Source: Galbula dea (lineage: Eukaryota; Chordata; Aves; Piciformes; Galbulidae). Taken from it: a DNA stretch of 64,000 nucleotides. Positions 27,501 to 38,849 of the stretch are shown here, one piece after another (position 1 is the first letter of the stretch; each line of letters starts with the position of its first letter). The stretch lies in NCBI GenBank assembly GCA_013399015.1, contig VWZX01001688.1, positions 1,860,001 to 1,924,000 of the forward strand, given 5' to 3'. Under the pieces are notes generated by a model. That model had not been told where the DNA came from. It made no database searches and saw only the letters and a program-made list of their open reading frames with translations. Made by a program: the position numbers and the translations under genes.

Positions 27501-29187
27501 AGTTGGTCTCACAGAGCATTTTATACCCTACAGCATCTCCAGGACCTCTAGGACTGATGTACACACAAGAGGGGCACAAAATGAATTCGATAACTCAAAA
27601 AAAGGAACAAAGCCATCCTCAGGAGTCCCTTTCTTAAATTGCACAGCCACTCCCCTTAGGCCCTGGGAAGTCCAACCTCAGCTACAACACGGCTCATGGA
27701 GAAGACATCCCCTGCATCTGACTGATGCTGAAGGATGCATCTGATCAAACAACCACTGGCCCCACAGCAGCACATGAACAGGACTAGTCAGGCTGTGTTT
27801 ATGGTGGGAGCAGGCAGCAGCTGTGCCACCCGTTAGCATCAGTATGAAACTGGTCTCCAAGAGATGTGAGAAAGCAGCTTGACAGCTCTGAGGCCTGCCT
27901 GCAGGACAGCAGCCAGGAGCCCAGTGGCCTGCCCATTGGGACTGGAAAGCCCTGGGCCACCATGGGGAGACCCAACATGTGCAGACTCACGCCTCGGACA
28001 CAAACAGAGCTTCACAGAGCAACCAACCCCTACTTAGATTCAGGAAAGGCTCCCAAAACCTAGTGGCAGCCATGGGACATCATCCACAAATAAAAACCCA
28101 CAGAAACCACCTTGAAAAGCACACAAAGGTCTCCTTGGCATGCCCAAACTAGGAATGGCATGAGCAATACCAATAGTATTTCAAGGAGAAACTCCAATTT
28201 GCAAGATTTTCTCCAAAAGTGTTGTTTTTATAGAAATAAATAGTTGCCAAACTTCAGCTGAAGGCCCAAGCAATGAGCCAAGGCTTACAGAAATACTGGG
28301 CTGGTTTTGGCACCATTTCTGCTTCCTACAGAAACGAGATACACCGTATGAAGATAACAGCTGCCATCTGAGGCATGAGCCTTCCCCATCTCTTGCAGGG
28401 AAGGGGTGCACAGCCCCACTGGCACTCGCAGTAGGTACTAGCCATTCTGGTACATGGCTACCTCCAGTCCTCTGCAAAGCCCACGATGACAGAGAAGATT
28501 GGAACGAATATATACACACTTCTCATCTTCCCACTTGACAAAACGAGCAGGATTTTCACCAGGGAGCGAGTTTAGACGACAAACACTTGGACAACACTCC
28601 ACTTCTTCAGAACAAACTCTCCAGCAGAAGACACCGGGCTCGCTGCCTGCTAGGCTATGGCAAGGGCACCGCTCGGCCCCAACAGACCGGGGAAGCCCCA
28701 CAGGGAGTGCGGCCGCCACCTCCCGCGGCCCCTCCACGCCGCGGGCACCGGCACCCAGCGTGTGCCCGCACCGAGCGGCACCAGTGGGCACCGGGCAGCG
28801 TCCTCCTCCCTACCTGGGGGAAGCTTCGCCTTCCCCCGGCTGCGGGCTCTCCCCAGCGCCGGCGGGAGCCGAGGAGCAGGCGCAGCCCAGCCCCGAGTCC
28901 CAGAGCACGGCGGAGCCACAGCCGGGGACGCCGGGCCCGGGCAGCTCACCTCCAGGCAGCGGCCGCCGGGGATGCCGCGGCCCTCCCGCTCTGGCCGGGA
29001 GCGGATTACTCAGCGTTTCTAGTGGGAGAACAGTGTGCCCCCGCCCCGCGCCCCGGGCCTCGGCCCGCCGCTTACCGATGCCCGGCGCCACATAGACGAA
29101 GTAGAGTAAGGAGGACGAGAGCGAGAAGAGGAAGAGCGCGGCCAGCAGCGAGCGCCGCGGCAGCAGCCGCCAGGCGCCGCGGGGCCA
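3459..29187 (-). CDS. B4GALT5: B4GALT5, beta-1,4-galactosyltransferase 5 (5' part: exons 1-2 only)
   Basis: Gene-level entry; the coding segments are join(3459..3593, 29076..29187) on the minus strand. The family product is a type II Golgi membrane glycosyltransferase that transfers galactose from UDP-Gal, notably to glucosylceramide to make lactosylceramide. The visible 82 residues hold a short basic cytoplasmic tail (LLPRRSLL), one hydrophobic signal anchor (AALFLFSLSSSLLYFVYV) and the beginning of the luminal stem (VNTYFFMMQAQG, then AQVYEQVVRSAYAKRNSSVN). These match the vertebrate B4GALT5 N-terminus nearly residue for residue as I know it. The closest paralogue, B4GALT6, is less likely given the exact APGI-VNTY junction. 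The splice is phase 1: exon 1 ends in G and exon 2 begins TG, giving Val. All catalytic exons lie left of the window. The start codon is not readable because an N sits at 29188. SLC9A8 is the divergent neighbour. Confidence 0.95.
4451..4512. repeat. (CCAAAA)n simple repeat
   Basis: About five hexamer copies of ccaaaa, followed by imperfect caaaac words. On the minus strand it reads GGTTTT and produces a spurious Val-Leu repeat frame. Confidence 0.85.
8800..9180. promoter_or_regulatory. candidate enhancer-like block in B4GALT5 intron 1 with a MEF2 site
   Basis: This AT-rich block has repeated CTATTAG and CATTAGCATTAGC words, several TTAAT/ATTAA cores and a perfect MEF2 consensus ctataaatag at 9131-9140. 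It is flanked by GC-richer ordinary intron. Its function is inferred from motif density alone. Confidence 0.25.
9131..9140. promoter_or_regulatory. MEF2-type site (ctataaatag)
   Basis: It matches the YTA(A/T)4TAR consensus exactly on both strands. A 10-bp match can occur by chance in 64 kb, so its weight comes from the surrounding AT-rich block. Confidence 0.3.
10860..11060. promoter_or_regulatory. AT-rich block in B4GALT5 intron 1, possible non-coding element
   Basis: This block is AT-rich and CpG-poor with TAAT/ATTA cores, several AAAT direct words and no transposon end. It is next to a poly-C/poly-A tract (11106-11127). It resembles the other candidate elements, but the evidence is only compositional. 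Confidence 0.18.
11106..11127. repeat. poly-C/poly-A homopolymer tract
   Basis: A run of about ten C is followed directly by about twelve A. This is a length-variable tract with no other content. Confidence 0.85.
13779..13825. repeat. A/C-rich low-complexity (aac/aaac words)
   Basis: Imperfect caacaacaa and aaacaaaac words follow a short poly-A. No target duplication or transposon body could be recognised next to it. Confidence 0.7.
19178..19240. repeat. A/C-rich low-complexity (aaac words)
   Basis: Imperfect aaacaaac words with a short cacaca run. It resembles the other A/C tracts in this intron, and no retroposon body is visible beside it. Confidence 0.7.
21741..21787. repeat. G/T-rich low-complexity ending in poly-T
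   Basis: ggggtttt-type words run into about 16 T. This is the opposite-strand counterpart of the A/C tracts elsewhere in the intron. Confidence 0.75.
23625..24256 (+). mobile_element. CR1 LINE, 5'-truncated copy with RT C-terminal remnant
   Basis: This is the longest transposon copy in the window. It begins near the words gccaatagcatcctggc and reads through the CR1 3' part: tgtggccagcaggac, gtccaaagaagggcaac, ctggagaagaggaggct, ggaacaggctgccc. It ends in the CR1 hallmark gttggactcaatgatc and a degenerate attctctgattctat terminus. Between 23882 and 24145 an 87-codon frame remains open (SLEKRRLGG, LYNYLKGD, SDRTRGNG, HWNRLPRD), which is the C-terminal end of the CR1 reverse-transcriptase protein. 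It carries no catalytic core and is a dead fragment. Divergence from the consensus I remember is moderate. It is inserted antisense to B4GALT5. Confidence 0.92.
25206..25232. repeat. poly-A tract, interrupted
   Basis: Two A runs broken by single G and C. I see no transposon body adjoining it. Confidence 0.6.
29076..29187 (-). CDS. B4GALT5: B4GALT5 coding exon 1 (cytoplasmic tail and signal anchor; start codon missing at N)
   Basis: The readable part gives 37 codons plus one base. The end is set by the donor GTAAGC directly after ATC G (exon end 29076). The peptide contains GAWRLLPRRSLLAAL, followed by the transmembrane anchor and YFVYVAPGI, which is the family's diagnostic N-terminus. The 5' limit is uncertain. 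The base at 29188 is N, and the in-frame codons before it (CGC AAG GGT ACN) do not resemble the family. The only nearby ATGs (at 29202, or NTG if the N is A) are in another frame relative to LLPRR. The true Met should lie within a few codons of this point, so a gap or a one-base error here has hidden it. The whole exon sits inside a CpG island. Confidence 0.93.
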
Positions 29188-29188
29188 N
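29188..29188. other. ambiguous base (N), probable assembly gap or join
   Basis: This is the only N in the window. It lies inside GC-rich B4GALT5 exon 1, immediately 5' of the readable coding sequence, where the start codon should be. A single N in a very GC-rich spot may stand for an unresolved base or a collapsed gap of unknown size. Confidence 0.9.
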
Positions 29189-29282
29189 GTACCCTTGCGG
29201 CATGTGGGGACCCTCGTCAGGGACCGATCCGCTCCCGGGGCCGCCGGCTGTAGCCCTGCGGCACCGCGTGTGGTCCTGCGGC

Positions 29283-29715
29283 TCCTAGTCACGGTCCTGG
29301 ATTGATCCCGAGACATCGGGCAGTGGCCTCTGGACACCCGGCCGTCATCCTGGGTTACCCAGCAATGACATTAGGACACCCAGCTATGGACCTGGGGCAC
29401 CACTGATGGCCCCGGGAGACTAAGCAATGGCCGCAGGGCACCTGGCCGTGGTCCTGGGACATCCAGCAATGGTCCTGGCACACCTAGTTGAAGTTCTGGG
29501 GTACCACTGATGACCCTGGGACACCTAGCAATAGCCCCAGGACACTCAGCAATGGCCCAGGGCACACAGCAATGGCCCCAAGACACTCAGCCATGGTCCA
29601 GATACACTCAGTGGTCTGGGGACACTTAGCCATGTTCCTGGAATACCCAGCAATAGCCCCAAGACATCCAGCTGTGGACCTGGGACACCCAGTCATGGTT
29701 GTAGGATGCTGAGCG
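29283..29715. repeat. minisatellite, ~22-bp diverged unit, about 20 copies
   Basis: Successive units such as ccaggacactcagcaatggc, gggacatccagcaatggtcc and gggacacctagcaatagccc repeat at roughly 22-bp spacing with substitutions and small indels. The core is gacac(c/t)cagcaatgg. It starts about 95 bp upstream of the N in B4GALT5 exon 1, so it sits in the immediate upstream promoter region. It explains the repeated peptides seen when the region is translated and is not coding. Confidence 0.88.
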
Positions 29716-32700
29716 TCAGGAGACCAAGGGCTGACCCCTCCACTAGTGCCCATTCCACTGGGCAGCAAGGGTCTGTTTGGGTGAGTGCTGGGTGACCCAC
29801 AGACGTTGCCCAGGAAGAGGCTCAGCCAGGGGGGAGGTGATGGGCACAGATGGGTGGAAGTGAAGAGAAGGTGAAGTCATCACAGTCAATCAGCACTAGC
29901 AGCAATCAGCAGTCCAGTCGGTTAAAGAGTAATTAAGTAGTTTTGCACATGTTTGTGGGCAGTCCCTCTGTTGTGTGTAGGAGGAGTTGGAAAGAGATAT
30001 GGAGATGCCTGAAAATCAAAAAAATGGAAGAGAAGCAAGGCCATCTCCATCAGGGAAGCTAAGAGAAGTGGCTGCAGAGGAGATGGGGCCCGGATCAGCC
30101 CAGAGAACTGCCGGTTTTGCCTCATTTATGCTTGCAGGATCCGTGCAACTCAGACTTGGTTCAGGGAGGGCCAGAGGGAGAGGTAATTCCCTATTCACCC
30201 ATAGATACTGCCGAGCAAACTAAGCCTGGGCTCCACGCCCAGGGCTGTGGACTGGGCATGCAGGCAGGGGCTAGGGTGGGCAGTGAAAGCAGTGGCACCT
30301 CCAGGATGATGGGACATGGGGTGGGAGATGGAGACATCTGCCTGGATGTACCAGGTGTGTCATCCGTGACTGCCTCTGCACCCAGGGCAGAGCCTTTCCC
30401 TGGCAGGGAAGGAAGCATTGCTCAATTCAAACTTCTGACCCAGCCAGATGGTGACTGCCTGGCTGCAGTCTGGGGGTGCCCAGCACAGGCCTCACATCAG
30501 CCTGTGGACAGACACTGAGCTAAAGTGTTCTCCAGGTACAGCTGTATATCGCAGTTATGCCAGGGGGGATTTGCTCCCTTCCAGCCTGGATGCAGTAAGG
30601 GCAGATAAGGAAAACAGTTCCCACATTTGACAAATGGGAGACAAACACACTCCTGTTAAATACATAGATTCTCAGAGAAGGGAGGAATTAAAATGAAGGT
30701 AATTTTTTTTTAAAAAAGGATTAGCAGAAAAGTGGAAATCTCTCTTTAAAAAGTAAGACATTAATTTTCTTAATGTGCCAAGACACAGAAGTATCTCGAG
30801 GACGGGACATCCTCAAGAGCCACGTCGCTGAGAAGGAAAGCAAGGATTTCCCTGGAGAGGCTGCATGAGCTGCATCAACTTCAGGAACAAGGAAACTGGT
30901 ACTTATTCTTGTTTTCCAGGATTGCCATTCCACCACCACCTTCATTGAAATAAATTAAATCATGAGCCTTCTTAATTTCTGGGAGCCCACAGTGCTCCAG
31001 CAGAAGTGCATGGCCAAGCAGTGACTGGATTTATCGTTCATAAAATAGCTTTCATCCAACTCCTAAAAGGATGAAAGAAAATGAAAGATTTCTTGCTTGG
31101 TTTATGATTTGTTTGATGCAGACTTGGTCAAAGGTGAGACACATTGTCGCAACCAGACATTTAACCTTTCGAACATACTTAATTAGCAATGACATTGCTG
31201 GAGGAGCCACCCAGAAACTTGCTTCCAGGCCCAGGCCATGGCAATGGGAACTGTCACAGAGGAGTGAAGTTAGGGAAGCCCTAGAGCCGTGCTGGGACAC
31301 ACCAGCCCCAGTCAGCCCACTTCACTTTCCCCTTTATTTTTTTTGCTTACTCTCTTGCCCCCTCTTCTCCCTGCCCTATCTCTCCACTACATCCCACCTA
31401 AGGGATTAGAAACACCAGCTAAAGCCATTCTCCCTCCCTTTACCCTCTTCCAATAAAATAAAATGAAATTAATCAGGAAGAGAGGTTTAAAAGTCTCGGA
31501 TCATTCCATAGGACTGGGTGAGGACTTGGGTGTGGGTGTACTTCCAAGTAGGGCTGTTGCTGGGAGCATGCAGGCAGCTCATGTCCTGTAAGCCCTGGCT
31601 CTACCCCACCACCTTCTTCTGTCTGCCATGCTCTGACCTGCACCAGCTACTCCAGTCCTTCCAGCCTGGGGCAGGTAAACAAAGTCCCACTTTCTGCAGA
31701 GTTTAACATACTCATAGTGCCTGAGACACTTCAAGGAGGGCTTGTATGGGGAGATTTGCCAGCAGCCTGAAGGGGAAGGTAAGGTCTGTTGGTGTGTGGC
31801 CATGAGCAGGAACGAAGGGACGAGTCCTGCCAGTGCAAATACATTCACAAGAAGATGTAGCTGCTCCCTTAGAGTAAGTCTCCACATAAAAGGCATTCTG
31901 CATCACTGGAGGGAGAGATCTGTTTTGATGGCTCAGGGTTGCCTCAAAGGGAGCGTGGTGCTCAGAGGAAGGGTACAGACACTGTTGCACCATGCGCAGT
32001 CTGGAGAGGTTGGAGCTACATATTCACAGTGGCACCAACCCAGTTGCTCAAGCACTGTGTGTTGGAGAGTAACCTGGCAGCTATCGCTGCTCACTTCTGA
32101 TGAACGCTGGCACAGACAGGCTGTGCAGACTTCTGGCAAACCTGATGCTGCACCCAGCCATGACAGCACTAGAGCCACCACAGGAAAGGGCAGCCAGGGG
32201 CTGCCTCACACCCTATAATGAGCCAACTCACCTGCCCAGGAAGCGCTCCGAGATCTCAGACCTCGATCACATGCTCCCGAGGCCAGCAGGGAGCAGGCAG
32301 GGTTGGGGAGCACTGCTCGGCAGGGTCAGCAGCACTGCATTACACAGAAGCTGACCCCAGAACAGGCAGCCAGGTAGAACTGCTGTGGGGAACATAGTCC
32401 TCAGTTTTGGGGTTTGAAATGGTTGCTAAAGGGCTGCTCCACTCTGACTGCACATCTCTTATTGTCACTTTACACAGAGGCTCGACGTGGACCGTCTAAT
32501 CTGGGAGGATAATCTCTGTTCTGCCACTTTGGCAAAGGACAGGTTGTAGCAGGATATCACGGCCCTCGCTAGCATTTTGCAGTCATGGTCTCTGGAGCTT
32601 CTGGCATGTTCAGCCCCAATGGTAGAGGCTTTCCAGAATAGACTCCATCCTGTGATTAGGAAAATGCCTCCCTTTATAAAGGTGTGGATTGTCAGCATTG

Positions 32701-35700
32701 CACCCTGTCAGCTCTCCAGCTGCTCAGCAATGTTGTTTGCCTTGAATCTTCCCTGGAGTTTCTACTGCCAGATGGTTTGTGAGCGAAGTGGCAACCTGAG
32801 CTCTGTTGCTCAAAGATGGATAGTTGAGGTGGACAGGATGCTGACCAGCTCTCACCTTTTTGCAAAAACAATGTGCTCCCTCTGTTTTTTACTAAAACTC
32901 TCTTAGCAATGTGGGGCTTGCTCCAACTGCATTTAAAGCCAACACAGTGGCATCACTGGCTTTGAGCAGGAGCAGGACACAGATGATGCATGCACAGTAG
33001 GAATTTAAATATTTTCTACATGCACACCCACAGATACAGTGTATGCAATAAATACTCGGTATATCATTTGCCATGTGCCAGATCATAGACATAATTATTG
33101 ATGCAGCAGGTTTTCAGAAAGACACAACAGGGCGTGTACATAATTTGACAATAAGAGCACACCTAAGTGGCCCTGGCATTTTCGGCCACCCACAGGCTCT
33201 GCTATTTTATCTCGCTTCAGTGTGTTGGCAGTAACGAAAAGGAAACCAAAGGCAGATATTGTTTATGGAGATGGAAAAAATCCCCCAAGCACTGCAAGGC
33301 GTTCCTTGCAAGCAGGATTGCTGTAGACCAGTTCTCAGATTATGCCACCCACTACACTTTCTAACAAGGCTATTAGGGCTCTGATCTTAGTAGTACCCAT
33401 ACGTGTGGCTAACCATACGGATAGCTCATTCTACCACCGTCAACAGATGTGTCATAGCTCCCAAAAGGAGGCAATGTCAACAGAAGTGATTTTGCAAAGC
33501 TCCATGTTCACTTGAAAGGTGGTTGTCATCAGAAAAATAGGCTAAAATATTAAGCTTGTCATGGCACTGTGCAAAGATTCAATTTATTTCTTTGCCTCTG
33601 TTTGCATCCGTTCACCTCTGGAGGGTGATGATCTATCCCTGTCCAAGTGGACTTGCGCAAGCACTCATAAAATGCCATGGAGCTCTAAACATCCTGTCGA
33701 GGGGATACATCAGGCTGTACTTTCCAAAATTTCCCAATGAAGGAAATTTCAGCAGACAAGAGATAAAACTATTGTGTGATTTCATGTAAATAATTTATCC
33801 AGATTTAAAAATATTACTTAACAAAGTCCCTCATAAAACTATGATGGTGATGGGGCTAAAATACTGCCAAACAGTCCAAACTGTCTGAGAGACAGAAAAT
33901 ATACAGCCCATTTCCAGCACATCAAGAGGTCAAGATTGAAATGCCAGAAAATTGTCAACTGGGGCCAGCCTTGTTTGTGGGTGGTGTGGAAAAGTGCTGC
34001 TCTTCCCTGGTCTGCAAGGAATTGCAAGGACATCAGGCAAAACTAGATGAAAGGGCAGTGCAGACAGAGGTGAAACTCTGCCCAATGCCTGGCAGGTGAC
34101 AGGGAAGGAAAAGAAACATCTGGATGGTTCAGACACAGAGTTGGATTTCAAAACTCACAGTGGAGGCAAGAAAGTAGGATGAAATTCTGCCTCTGTTGAA
34201 GCCACTTGTAAAAAAAAGACTCAGGACTTCAGACCACATGGAAAAGTCACTGCCTTCCAGAAATCTAGGGACAAGGACAACTAGGAAAAGAAGAATATTT
34301 CAGAGGAAATTGCTTTCTATTAACACATAACTACATAATGGAAAATTAACTTGCAAAGGCCAAAAAATTAATTGGATTCTCAATGTGGTGAATCTGTACC
34401 TTCCATAGATACATTAAATATGGTGTGTCAAATATGGACTATAAATTTTTCTCCTGTGCAGCAAAAGATTCCCAGCGCCTTCAAAAGCTGCAGCTGAGAG
34501 GATTTTAACCATTTCTACTCAGTCTCTGACCAGTGGCAGACTACCCAGGTGACCCTAAGAAGCAGGTCCATTCTGGATGTCTCCTTATACTTCCAGCCAC
34601 AAAATGAATCCTAATTAAATCTGTGAATATATTTGGATATTTTTCTGGAGTAAAGTACAAAGGTTTCCAGCCCCTTAACCTTCTTCCCAGCTTGAGTTTT
34701 GATTAACTGGAATAGTTATTTAATTAGAAAGGCAAAGAGCTGAAACTCTTGACCACACAGGCATTGCCTCTGTAGTCATTTCACTTTAATATATAAGAAA
34801 AGGTCTCATAGGACTTCCTTAGAACATATGCAGCCTTTCATTTTTCTTAATATCATAGCAAGGTCAGGCTCTGTTTTGGGGTTTGTTGCTCAAAAGCAGC
34901 ACAGTGAGTATTGTAGAAAGTGATTCCTGCTCACCTTTTTTGATGGGAGAGGGGGAGGTTTGCTTTGCTCTCTGAAGACAACAGGAGCTCAGGGATTTGT
35001 TTTCTAGGTCCCCATGTCACAGGTTCCCATGAAAACTGTTGGGCTGGAAAACTGGCCTTGTTGTCCCATGCTTGCCTGCATGCTGCCAGCTCCAGCAGCA
35101 ATGCCCAGGCAGTGACTGCTAGGCCAAATGTTTGATGTGATGAACTGCAACTAGCCATGGGAAGAGCTCCTGGTCATGGCCTCTGCACAGCTCCATGGGT
35201 GCTGCCAGTTGCAGCATGGTGGGTGCCAGGCAGGACCATATTCTGCATGTTTTCCTCCAGTGATGTGGTGATGACAGGAGCCAGGTAAACTTGACACACT
35301 GCATGGCAGGCTGCACATTGGTGACAGCGCCAGGTGACAGAGATGCCCATTTCAGCCATGCTTCCTTTTCTCTCCTCAATACTGCAATTCGACAGAGCAC
35401 TCAAATACCTGCTTGAAAGGCACTGACTCCAGCAGGGCTTGGGCATGTGCTGATTCAAGGCTTAGGAAGCAGTTCAGCACATGAGAGTGATCTGCTAGAA
35501 CCATCAACATCACCCTTTTGGGTTTCCTCTCCTCTTGGCTTAACTACCACTTGCTTTTGGCACTGGTACCATTAGTGCAGTATGCTTTATTTTTCCCCAA
35601 AGGAGTATTTGCACCTTTACTATATTTATTTTATCCTGAGGAAATCCTAATGATTTGCTTTCATGCTTGATTCTGTTCCTGTTTGCAGTGGGAGTCCTGC

Positions 35701-38700
35701 TGCAAGTCTATAAATATCTGACTCTGAAGTCTTTGCAGAAGGAAGCATGACTGAGAGCAGAAAAGGTGAAGTCAAGCTAAACAGACCTTTAGCAGCTCTG
35801 AAAACAGCTGCTGCTCTTGCTGCTGCAACTGATTTATACTTCATTTTGAGAACCACAGTTCAACGCCCAGAATCATTGCCTCCAATGATTCATTTGGCCA
35901 TGCTGAAGTTTGGTGACATTCTGTATAATGTTTTTTGCATGGAAGTGTCACTCTGAGGGAGGTTTAATTGGTTTCAACATGGATGGTGACAAGAACATCT
36001 TGGAGAAGCTATTTGCATAGGTTTTCTCGAATGCCAAATGTGTAACTTCCTCCATGCTCAGGCAGTTGGAGTCTGTTTCCCTGCATTACTCAGTTTCACT
36101 GGGTGCCTCTGAAAAATTAACAACCAGAAATTCCCCAGCATGGAGCACAAAGTGAAACTCAGGGCCAATTGGTTTTTGAGTGGAGGATTGTTTGTAACAG
36201 CTAAAACAGCAGGTCTCTGACTATGGAGTTGTGGAGTTGCAAACTGTAAAAATAGACCACCCTAGCCCTTGGCATTAAGGTCTCTACAGCCATGACAGCT
36301 TGCAGAAGTCCAGGACAAAGCAAGGGCAGGGGCTCGGCACTGCCTGTTTCCAGGGTATCGCCTTCACTTGCTCAGCAAAAGGAAATCAATTAATTATTTC
36401 AACAGTACATGGCCAGTATCAAAGAACTGAGCTGCCACCAAGGGCAGGGCATACACCTGTGCAACGCAGCACCCACACCACTGCTCACGCACTGTCTTTG
36501 CAGTACGGACTGAAAAACTCTCACCAGAGCCATCCCTCTGATGACCTTCACTCAAGAGAGGAGGTGCCATGTACAACTCCCTTCTTTCTCCACAGAATTC
36601 AAGGGCAAAGTCTCTCGAGTGGCCTTGGAGGTTTACACAGCATCAGTCACAACAATCCAGTCTAAATAGGTCTTAACTGCACCCCATATCTCACTCTACA
36701 GTGCAGTTCCTTTTTTTCATTACTTAATGCTTTGAAGTGTCAGCTGTTGACATAAGCAGGACCTTGCCTATAGGAGTGAAATAAGTATTGATTTAATGAC
36801 CCCAGTGCAAGGGATCCTAAGGCATCTTATTTCAGAACTGCAGCGATCCTCCTAGGCAAGCTTGCTGCCCGCCTGCATTTCCCCAGATAGATGCTCTTTT
36901 TCAGCCCAGATGTCGTACCTGGAGAGAAGACATATTTACAGCAATATAGGATTTACAGGCTGGTTGGCATCACTATGGAGCAGCCCCAGCTGTGCTGCCA
37001 CACACAGCAAAAATGAGGAAGGAGAAGTGCAGTGTTTTCCTGTGTGTCACACAGGGAACGTGCCACAAGACCAACACCTTCTGGAAGCATCAGATTTGTT
37101 GTGGAGGTGCTGCACAGCTGCACACACGCATGTGATGGATCAGCACCTTTCGAGCATGATAGATTTGCTGAGCATGTACAAACCATCTGCCCAGGAAAGG
37201 CACAAAGAAAGGCACCAGCCCTGGTCCCCACACAGGACACCAGTGGTCCTGTTTGCCCACAGGGAAAGCCAGCAGCCATGTCAGGGTGGACCTTGAAAGA
37301 GGCAGAGCATTTCCTGATGGACACTATGTTTCTGGTGTGATGAGGTTGGTTGTGCCAACCTGGATGCTGCAACATGGCATCATTTATGCTGCCAGTCAAA
37401 TCTGGTGTTGGTTTGGTTTTGTACACGTGGCTGGTATGGGTGCTGTGTATCCATGTGAACAACAGGAACATGGGCTGTGATCGACCATCACCCTGAGCCT
37501 GCTCTGTTATTTCCTCTAGGGACCTCAAGATCTGAGCCCAAGCTCATAGCAGGGTCTGTAGCTGACAGTGCAGAATTACTGTGGTACACAGGGTAGCGTA
37601 GGAAAGGCAGAGCATCTCCTAAGACAGAAATGGCAGCAACAGTAGCAAAGCAGAATACAATCATCTAAACTGGAATTTAATCAAGACACCAGGGCTCATA
37701 TTTGCTTGTTACAAACAACCTGAGTGACTACATGACAACTGTAGCCAGAAATATTCCAATTAAAAGCCAGGCTGAATTTTCTAACAAAAATGGAAGTGAT
37801 AGTTTATTTATTGCTGTCACCCAGTTAAAGCAATGTAATTCTATGGAATTTTTGTGTCAATCACACATCCTACTTTCTTGAAACACAAGCTGTGGGGTTC
37901 ATTACAGGGTTTTACAGATAATATTACATGGCCTGTGATACAGAAGTGGCCAGCTGCAATGACCTAATGGATCTGTTGGTCATAACTACTCTGTGTCCCT
38001 AGACAATTACCAAATCATGACTCACAGAGAAGAGAGGTACTCCCTGAACTACCAGCACAACATCTGGTTTTAGGCAGGTTCACAGTTTCTCATCTTATGC
38101 AGCCTCCACTAGTTACAAGAGCTGACTGTGGCCAGCAGGTGAGTTTGCTAAGAATGGTGCCTTCATTAACAACAACAAACCAGGCTTAGTCTTGCCATGG
38201 GCATACTTTTTCTCAGATAAACCAAGAAAAAAAAAATTAAGTGTACACAAACTGTAACTGTTTAGTTTGTAAGGGTATTTTAAACTAAACAAACAGCTTT
38301 TTGTTAACATTTTGACAGGCACTGCAGATTTCTAGGTTTAGAACAGCACTAATCACTTTGACCTAGTAATGCTTTGCTGGGACAGAGGGATGAGATGTTA
38401 TACATCCCTGTCAAAACTCTGAGACCATGTAACCATATTTCTGGCAGTGTCCCCAAATTTAATTTGAGTATCAGCCAAAGGCCTGACATTCAGGCTTTCC
38501 CTTGATTTTCAGAGCAGGGAAGTTACTGGGTTACAGCTTCATCTGACCCCACATCCAGAGAGAGACATAGGCAGCAGCACTATGGCAATGAGCGAGGCAC
38601 ACACTTAAATCCATGTGCTACAGCTGGATGGATGTGGCAGAGAGGAGTGGCTGGATCTATCAAAAAAGTCATTGCAGGGTGAAGGGAAGCTGCCAGAGCT

Positions 38701-38849
38701 GATCTCTTCTTGGAAAGACAGAAGGATCCTTGAATAACAGCCTTGCCAAGGGAAGAAATCATTCCCTGCCCTTGGCTCTTGCTCCTTTTTCACCAGACTT
38801 TCCTCTTCTAGTGCTGCCAGACTGGGTCTGGATGGGATGGAATGGAGTT
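29716..38849. other. intergenic, left part, no gene recognised
   Basis: This stretch lies between the B4GALT5 minisatellite and the LTR. I see only short chance frames (the longest is 191 codons, at 36953-37528 on the minus strand) and no transposon or RNA gene. A 480-bp AT-rich part at about 34320-34800, with TTAAT/ATTAA words, could be a non-coding element. The rest looks like ordinary unique sequence. Confidence 0.7.

Larger units (their letters stand above)
3594..29075 (-). other. B4GALT5: B4GALT5 intron 1 (25,482 bp)
   Basis: Bounded by the exon 1 donor (29075-29070) and the exon 2 acceptor (ending at 3594). Apart from one clear CR1 copy (about 23625-24256), several A/C-rich simple repeats and the 3' half of the promoter CpG island, I recognise no gene, RNA gene or transposon. 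The many short frames on both strands have no known domain, no splice-consistent continuation and no codon-like conservation I can see. On the plus strand the intron is richer in A and C than in T and G, as expected when the minus strand is the transcribed-sense strand. Long first introns of this kind often hold enhancers. Two AT-rich candidate elements are listed separately. Confidence 0.85.
28660..29320. promoter_or_regulatory. B4GALT5: CpG island, B4GALT5 promoter and exon 1
   Basis: This is a dense run of CpG and GC-rich words spanning exon 1 and the first few hundred bases of intron 1. It is one of only two such regions in 64 kb, and both coincide with first exons. It contains several Sp1/KLF-like GGGCGG/CCGCCC-type words and no TATA box at a sensible distance. 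The upstream edge is cut by the N at 29188 and by the minisatellite, so the real island may be longer than shown. Confidence 0.88.

Noticed and set aside
28587..29288. 233-codon plus-strand frame (and an overlapping 198-codon frame at 28499-29095)
   Set aside because: It lies antisense to B4GALT5 exon 1 inside the CpG island, runs through the N, and is Ala/Arg/Pro-rich from base composition alone. Long stop-free frames are expected in such GC-rich DNA.
28810..29337. 175-codon minus-strand frame as the full B4GALT5 first exon
   Set aside because: Only the part from 29187 to the donor at 29076 matches the family. The upstream part crosses the N and reads 5'-flank and repeat sequence, and the last part is intron 1.
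36953..37528. 191-codon minus-strand frame, with overlapping plus-strand frames
   Set aside because: Cys/Ser-rich peptide with no recognisable family. Overlapping frames on the opposite strand are just as open, which points to chance or a very old decayed repeat.
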